59,790 bases of DNA, from assembly GCA_027068435.1 (NCBI GenBank), contig JAMOTA010000016.1, positions 79,228 through 139,017 of the forward strand. The letters are read 5' to 3'. Position numbers and translations under genes: made by a program. The notes under the pieces were generated by a model. The model saw nothing but the letters and a program-made list of their open reading frames with translations, had not been told where the DNA came from and made no database searches. Shown here piece by piece: positions 56,482 to 59,790 of this stretch; within the stretch, counting starts at the first letter, position 1, and every line of letters starts with the position of its first letter. This stretch comes from Sulfurovum sp. Lineage in GTDB: Bacteria > Campylobacterota > Campylobacteria > Campylobacterales > Sulfurovaceae.

Positions 56482-57147
56482 TTACTCATCGTAAGAGAAT
56501 TTATAGCCTCTTCTTCTTACAGTGTGAATCACTTGAAAACCAAGTGTACTTTTGAGTTTTTTTCTAATTTGGTTAATGGCAACTTCTACAGTATTGTCAC
56601 TGACATATTCAGGTTCATGCCAAAGTGCATTAATGATTTCATCTTTAGAAAAGACACGCTGTTTTCTCAGTGCTAAATAGGCCAATATATCAAAAGTCTT
56701 ACCATTAAGTGAAACTATATTATCTTCATAAGCTATCTGTTTATTTGGTATATCTATAATAAGTTTATCTATAGTAATTTGTAAACCAAAAAGGTGTCTC
56801 ATATTTGCTAATACTCTAGCAGCTATAAGGTCTGGATGCTCACAATGATGACAAATAACATCATCAGCTTTTAATGCATAAAAGTAAGGCTGTTTACTAT
56901 AAACTTCTGTAAGTATCATTACTTTAGTTTCACTCTTTTTCTTTTTTACCTCATTAACATAACGCTCAAGTGATAAATTTACATTTTCATCTACGATGAT
57001 AACGAGTTCATAGTGTCTAAAGTCAGTAAAGTTGGTTGCATCATATATATCAATAGCATTATCTACAATACAGATAAAGTATTGGCTTAACTCTTTGTCA
57101 AGTTCTTTAGCGTATTCATCACTAAAGCCTACAGTTAGTATTCTCAT
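56482..57147 (-). CDS. HsrA/HP1043-like atypical orphan response regulator
   Basis: A 221-residue OmpR-family regulator. The receiver half (1–115) is degenerate: the phosphoacceptor region reads ELVIIVDENV near 47–56 without the usual D-L-D pattern. The winged-helix half is strongly kept: LNGKTFDILAYLALRKQRV near 143, EPEYVSDNTVEVAINQIRKK near 175 and HTVRRRGYKFSY at the end. The C-terminus matches recalled H. pylori HsrA closely. HsrA works without phosphorylation and controls essential genes. No sensor kinase is adjacent. Its gene ends 7 bases from the CI-like repressor. Confidence 0.87.
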   Translation of the reverse strand: MRILTVGFSDEYAKELDKELSQYFICIVDNAIDIYDATNFTDFRHYELVIIVDENVNLSLERYVNEVKKKKSETKVMILTEVYSKQPYFYALKADDVICHHCEHPDLIAARVLANMRHLFGLQITIDKLIIDIPNKQIAYEDNIVSLNGKTFDILAYLALRKQRVFSKDEIINALWHEPEYVSDNTVEVAINQIRKKLKSTLGFQVIHTVRRRGYKFSYDE

Positions 57148-57263
57148 CTTTTTCCTATGGTATAAATGCGAATATTTAATTATGCATTTAAGTAACTTTT
57201 TTATTGTTTATACTTATATCTAAATAAGCTTGTTTAAATATAAAAGTAGGCTGTAATCGTTAT

Positions 57264-57500
57264 TTAAAGACCACAGTTTTGGTTATTTTGTACAGAAAAG
57301 CTATTTGTGTATCCACACTCTAAACATTCAAAGGTAAGTAACTTAGGTCCAGAACAACCACCTGACCTCTGGTCTGTAAGCTCTATAGACTTCTGTTGGC
57401 ATTTGGGGCAGAAACCTCTTTCTATAGCAGCAAGTTGCTCTTTTTTTTCTTTTAAATAATAGATATAGGTAAAAACCGAGCCTATTAGAATAATAAGCAT
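57264..57500 (-). CDS. Membrane-anchored zinc-ribbon protein
   Basis: A 78-residue minimum form: N-terminal membrane helix (IILIGSVFTYIYYL), short basic linker, then CPKCQQKS and CLECGYTN knuckles plus a GGCSG loop. The upstream frame remains open for 12 codons, and the only strong ribosome site (AAGGAG at 57534–57539) sits 6 bases before an ATC codon, not before this ATG, so the start is uncertain. It follows the YgjP-like gene. Function unknown. Confidence 0.6.
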   Translation of the reverse strand: MLIILIGSVFTYIYYLKEKKEQLAAIERGFCPKCQQKSIELTDQRSGGCSGPKLLTFECLECGYTNSFSVQNNQNCGL

Positions 57501-57537
57501 AAATAGTATGAGATAAATTGTATCGATAGAGAACTCC

Positions 57538-58209
57538 TTAGGTTGTATAGGTATGCAGTTGCATAACTTCTTTTTTATATTGAGGTAGGTATTTTTCTAC
57601 CTCGTTCCAAAAGCTTTTTTTATGATGCTTATGTCTAATATGTGAAAGCTCATGCACTATAATGTATTCTATCACATTCTTTGGAAGTTTCATCATCATT
57701 GTATTGAAAGATAAATGATTTTTAGAAGAACAACTTCCCCACTGTCTTTTTGTTTTACGAAAGTTTATTTTACTAGGGGTTACATTCATCTTTTGTGACC
57801 ACTGCTCTACAATTATTGGGATAAGATCTTTTGCCTTCTGTTTATAAAAGTTATCTATGTGCTTATAAAAAAGTTTCTCATCATAGTTAGAAAAATAGAG
57901 GCTAAAATACTCATCATCAAAAAGTAGTTTAGTATGTTTTTTAGTATGTGCTATAAGTTGTAGAGGATAAGCTATTCCCTGATAATAGAGTATAGGATTT
58001 TGATTAAAATTTACAGGCTTACCTTTTTTTTGTAAAATCTTCTCCCTAGCACTATTTATCCATGAAGATTTTTTAAGAAGGAGTTGTTCTATATATTTCT
58101 GAGATACTTTAGGCGATTTAATAATCAAGTTGCCTAAAGCATCAAAACTTAAATAGGTATGTTTAAGTTTTTTATTTACAATATGTGTATATTGTGGAAG
58201 TAGATACAT
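57538..58209 (-). CDS. YgjP-like M48-type metallopeptidase
   Basis: A 223-residue protein of the UPF0758/YgjP (DUF45) group. The metal site is HELSHIRHKHH near residue 188 (HExxH plus a further His). RQWGSCSSKNHLSFN near 158 is also typical. An N-terminal beta-rich part precedes it. Role in the cell is not known; the family is often near restriction or stress genes. It is in a minus-strand run with the MORN lipoprotein (2-base gap). Confidence 0.85.
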   Translation of the reverse strand: MYLLPQYTHIVNKKLKHTYLSFDALGNLIIKSPKVSQKYIEQLLLKKSSWINSAREKILQKKGKPVNFNQNPILYYQGIAYPLQLIAHTKKHTKLLFDDEYFSLYFSNYDEKLFYKHIDNFYKQKAKDLIPIIVEQWSQKMNVTPSKINFRKTKRQWGSCSSKNHLSFNTMMMKLPKNVIEYIIVHELSHIRHKHHKKSFWNEVEKYLPQYKKEVMQLHTYTT

Positions 58210-58211
58210 GT

Positions 58212-58658
58212 TTAGTTTATGATACGACCATCTTTAAATACGACTTTTTTAAATACTTTTCCATCTTTTTTGTAAGAGTAAGCTTTGCCTTGTCTTATAT
58301 TGTGTCTATATTGAATCGTTGCCATAACTGTACCATTTGGATACATTTCTCTTACTGTACCATGTATCTTACCATTGTCATAAGGTACTTTTCTTATAAT
58401 TCTACCCATACCGTCGTACCATATCTCTGTACCATTTTTAACACCATTTTTGATGCTAACTTCAGAAGTAAGATGACCCTCGTATCCATATTTTTTTAGT
58501 TTACCATTGAGTCCTGTTGTGTCAGTCATAGTAAACTCAGAGCTGACTTTACCCCCTTTAAAGTACTCTTTTTTTACATTTCCACCTACTCTAGGTCCTT
58601 CACATGCTGTAAAGGTAAGAAGTGAAAAAAGTAAAAAGAGTGTAGTAAGTAGTTTCAT
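58212..58658 (-). CDS. MORN-repeat lipoprotein (YwqK-like)
   Basis: A 148-residue protein: lipoprotein signal with lipobox FTAC at about residue 19, then repeated MORN-like strands (KNGTEIWYDGMGR near 74, PYDNGKIHGTVREMYPNG near 91, RQGKAYSYKKDGKV near 121). Such repeats form a beta-meander. Some related proteins are labelled YwqK antitoxins, but here it is more likely an exported surface protein of unknown role. It is 2 bases from the peptidase gene. Confidence 0.8.
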   Translation of the reverse strand: MKLLTTLFLLFSLLTFTACEGPRVGGNVKKEYFKGGKVSSEFTMTDTTGLNGKLKKYGYEGHLTSEVSIKNGVKNGTEIWYDGMGRIIRKVPYDNGKIHGTVREMYPNGTVMATIQYRHNIRQGKAYSYKKDGKVFKKVVFKDGRIIN

Positions 58659-58775
58659 AAAAAACCTTCATATTGATATGGTCGCTAGTATACTATAAAT
58701 TACTTTAGTGATTTGGTAAGAAGATAGGTATTATGTTTATCTTGTAGGGATAATTTATATCTTATCTTCAAAATA

Positions 58776-59105
58776 TTATTTCATTCTATATCCTAACTCT
58801 TGTAGATATGGCTTTACAAGTGTTACGCTATCTCCTTGAAGCTCTAATGAAGTCTCTGTGACTGTACCTCCAGTGCCAAATCTTTTTTTCAATTTCTTTA
58901 AGAGCAGTTGTAACTCTTTTTTCTCAATATGGAAAGGTTTAACTATGGTTACTACCTTTCCTCTTCTTTTCTCTTTAGCAAAGTGAAGTTGATGTTTCTC
59001 AGGAGGTAAAATCTCTACAGTTTGAGTAACTTTATCAATTTTTTTATTATCAGATGACCAATCACTCTCAAAGTTTGCACCCATTTCAAATATATTTTTC
59101 TTCAT
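58776..59105 (-). CDS. SUI1/YciH-family translation factor
   Basis: A 109-residue protein with the SUI1 core: KEKRRGKVVTIVKPFHIEKK near 44, LLKKLKKRFGTGGTVTE near 67 and LELQGDSVTLVKPYL near 87. The eIF1-like fold may help start-codon choice. YciH in E. coli affects initiation fidelity under stress. A 117-base gap with AT-rich sequence separates it from the MORN gene. A 32-aa membrane peptide and yaaA precede it on the same strand. Confidence 0.93.
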   Translation of the reverse strand: MKKNIFEMGANFESDWSSDNKKIDKVTQTVEILPPEKHQLHFAKEKRRGKVVTIVKPFHIEKKELQLLLKKLKKRFGTGGTVTETSLELQGDSVTLVKPYLQELGYRMK

Positions 59106-59113
59106 TTTAATCC

Positions 59114-59212
59114 TTAATTATAATTTGTATCAAAAAGTAATCCTAGTATCACCATAAAAAAGAGTAAAAAAAGAAGTATTTTATGAAGGGTATTGTAGCT
59201 AGGGAGTTTCAC
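59114..59212 (-). CDS. 32-aa single-pass membrane peptide
   Basis: A small frame from GTG (59210–59212) to TAA (59114–59116). The residues are KLPSYNTLHKI, a hydrophobic helix with LLFLLFFMVILGLLF, then DTNYN. It fills the gap between yaaA (stop 59215) and yciH, 2 bases after the yaaA stop, and ends right before the AAGGA ribosome site of yciH. The gap-filling position and clean membrane helix support a real small gene. Function unknown. Confidence 0.5.
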   Translation of the reverse strand: MKLPSYNTLHKILLFLLFFMVILGLLFDTNYN

Positions 59213-59214
59213 AA

Positions 59215-59790
59215 TTAACCTATGTTGTAAATAATTTCAGTTTTATATCTTTTCGTCTGTATTTCATGAATTGCTAACCCTTCTATGGGGAGTTTCATAA
59301 AGTCATCTATAGACGCTATCTTTGCTTTGGCTATCTCTCGTAAAACAATACCTCTATACGCTTTTGCCCAGTGGCTTACAACTTTTCCATCTTTAATAAA
59401 TTTTAGCGTGGTATAGGGTTTGGTAGGTTTATAAAATTTATCATAAAATCCTGCACGAAGATCTAAAATCTCATCATTTTCTAAATAACTATCCATTAAC
59501 ACTGTACCATGAAGAGAATAAAATTTTTCTACATTAATATCTCCAACCAAAGACCCCTGTTTTAAACGATAAGCAGGGATAAAATCATCAGCACGTAAAA
59601 ATCCAAAAAGGTTAGAACATAAGATTACATGTTTATCTATATATGCCTGTGTGGCATTATCTAATGTTGTATAAGATAAATAGTCAAAAGCTACACCAGT
59701 ATAACGCTCAATAGCTTTCATTGTAGGTTCATGAATAATATCTTTTGCATGAGAGAGTATATCTGACTCTTTTTTAAGTCCAAACATTTT
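59215..59790 (-). CDS. yaaA: YaaA-family peroxide-stress protein (5' end cut by window edge)
   Basis: About 191 codons of a DUF328/YaaA protein, whose N-terminus lies outside the window; the ATG at 59787 is an internal Met. Kept parts: RYTGVAFDYLSYTTL near the left, HVILCSNLFGFLRADDFIPAYRL, KFYKPTKPYTTLKF, and the C-terminal AKAYRGIVLREIAKAKI. YaaA limits peroxide damage by controlling intracellular iron in E. coli. Confidence 0.88.
   Translation of the reverse strand, partial: KMFGLKKESDILSHAKDIIHEPTMKAIERYTGVAFDYLSYTTLDNATQAYIDKHVILCSNLFGFLRADDFIPAYRLKQGSLVGDINVEKFYSLHGTVLMDSYLENDEILDLRAGFYDKFYKPTKPYTTLKFIKDGKVVSHWAKAYRGIVLREIAKAKIASIDDFMKLPIEGLAIHEIQTKRYKTEIIYNIG

Overview
The window is a stretch of a low-GC chromosome from a Campylobacterota bacterium, most likely a Sulfurovum/Sulfurimonas-type member. 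This rests on gene content: an HsrA/HP1043-like atypical orphan response regulator, a ksgA–rnj pair with a long Asn-rich N-terminal extension on RNase J, the short BioB form, a futalosine-pathway MqnA, the conserved rsmI–rlmB–membrane protein–aminotransferase–hom string, eno followed by an FtsB-like gene, and a PglB-type oligosaccharyltransferase locus. The genus is inference; no rRNA or tRNA gene was seen.

Layout. 1–7.9 kb: housekeeping genes (rnj and ksgA on minus; hisF, a nucleosidase-family gene, rlmN and a 33-aa membrane peptide on plus; an RluA-family gene; purB). 7.9–8.8 kb: a small accessory pocket with a frame-broken gene remnant, a perfect palindrome, a strong-looking promoter and a possible BECR-fold toxin. 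9–13.9 kb: rpmE, rsmI, rlmB, a RodZ-like protein, an aminotransferase and hom. 13.9–18.7 kb: a defence/regulation island with a Fic protein and a long operator-like inverted repeat, a DpnII-like restriction-modification operon, a Cys-rich mini-protein and a second DNA methyltransferase. 18.8–27.4 kb: YajQ, enolase, FtsB-like protein, a Lys-rich exported protein, then on minus an antiporter, bioB, topA, dcd and a SurA/PEB4-like chaperone. 27.5–33 kb: a 12-haem cytochrome, then a three-gene cassette of ABM-fold protein, class II aldolase and LsrK-like kinase.

33–50.3 kb is one continuous plus-strand glycan operon, with overlaps or gaps of a few bases. It starts with ManC and WecB and ends with a pgl-like block (PglB-type oligosaccharyltransferase, PglC, PglE, PglF; no PglD seen). 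Between them lies the most unusual part of the window (35.6–40.5 kb): an alpha/alpha-toroid–methyltransferase fusion, a nucleotidyltransferase fused to a ParB/SerK-like small-molecule kinase domain, another methyltransferase, an Asp/Glu-racemase-family enzyme and a CDP-alcohol phosphotransferase. Together they look like a route that phosphorylates a small hydroxy (amino acid-like) compound, activates it with a nucleotide, and transfers the phospho-compound onto a glycan or lipid. A flippase and three glycosyltransferases follow. I have not seen this gene set described.

50.4–59.8 kb: a ComEA-like protein, gltX, a decayed AAA/DUF4143 ATPase, mqnA, the molybdopterin genes moaD–moaE–moeA, a CI/S24-type repressor with operator-like repeats, the HsrA-like regulator, and small minus-strand genes (zinc-ribbon membrane protein, YgjP-like peptidase, MORN lipoprotein, SUI1/YciH, a 32-aa membrane peptide, YaaA). 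Both window ends cut genes (rnj at the left, yaaA at the right).
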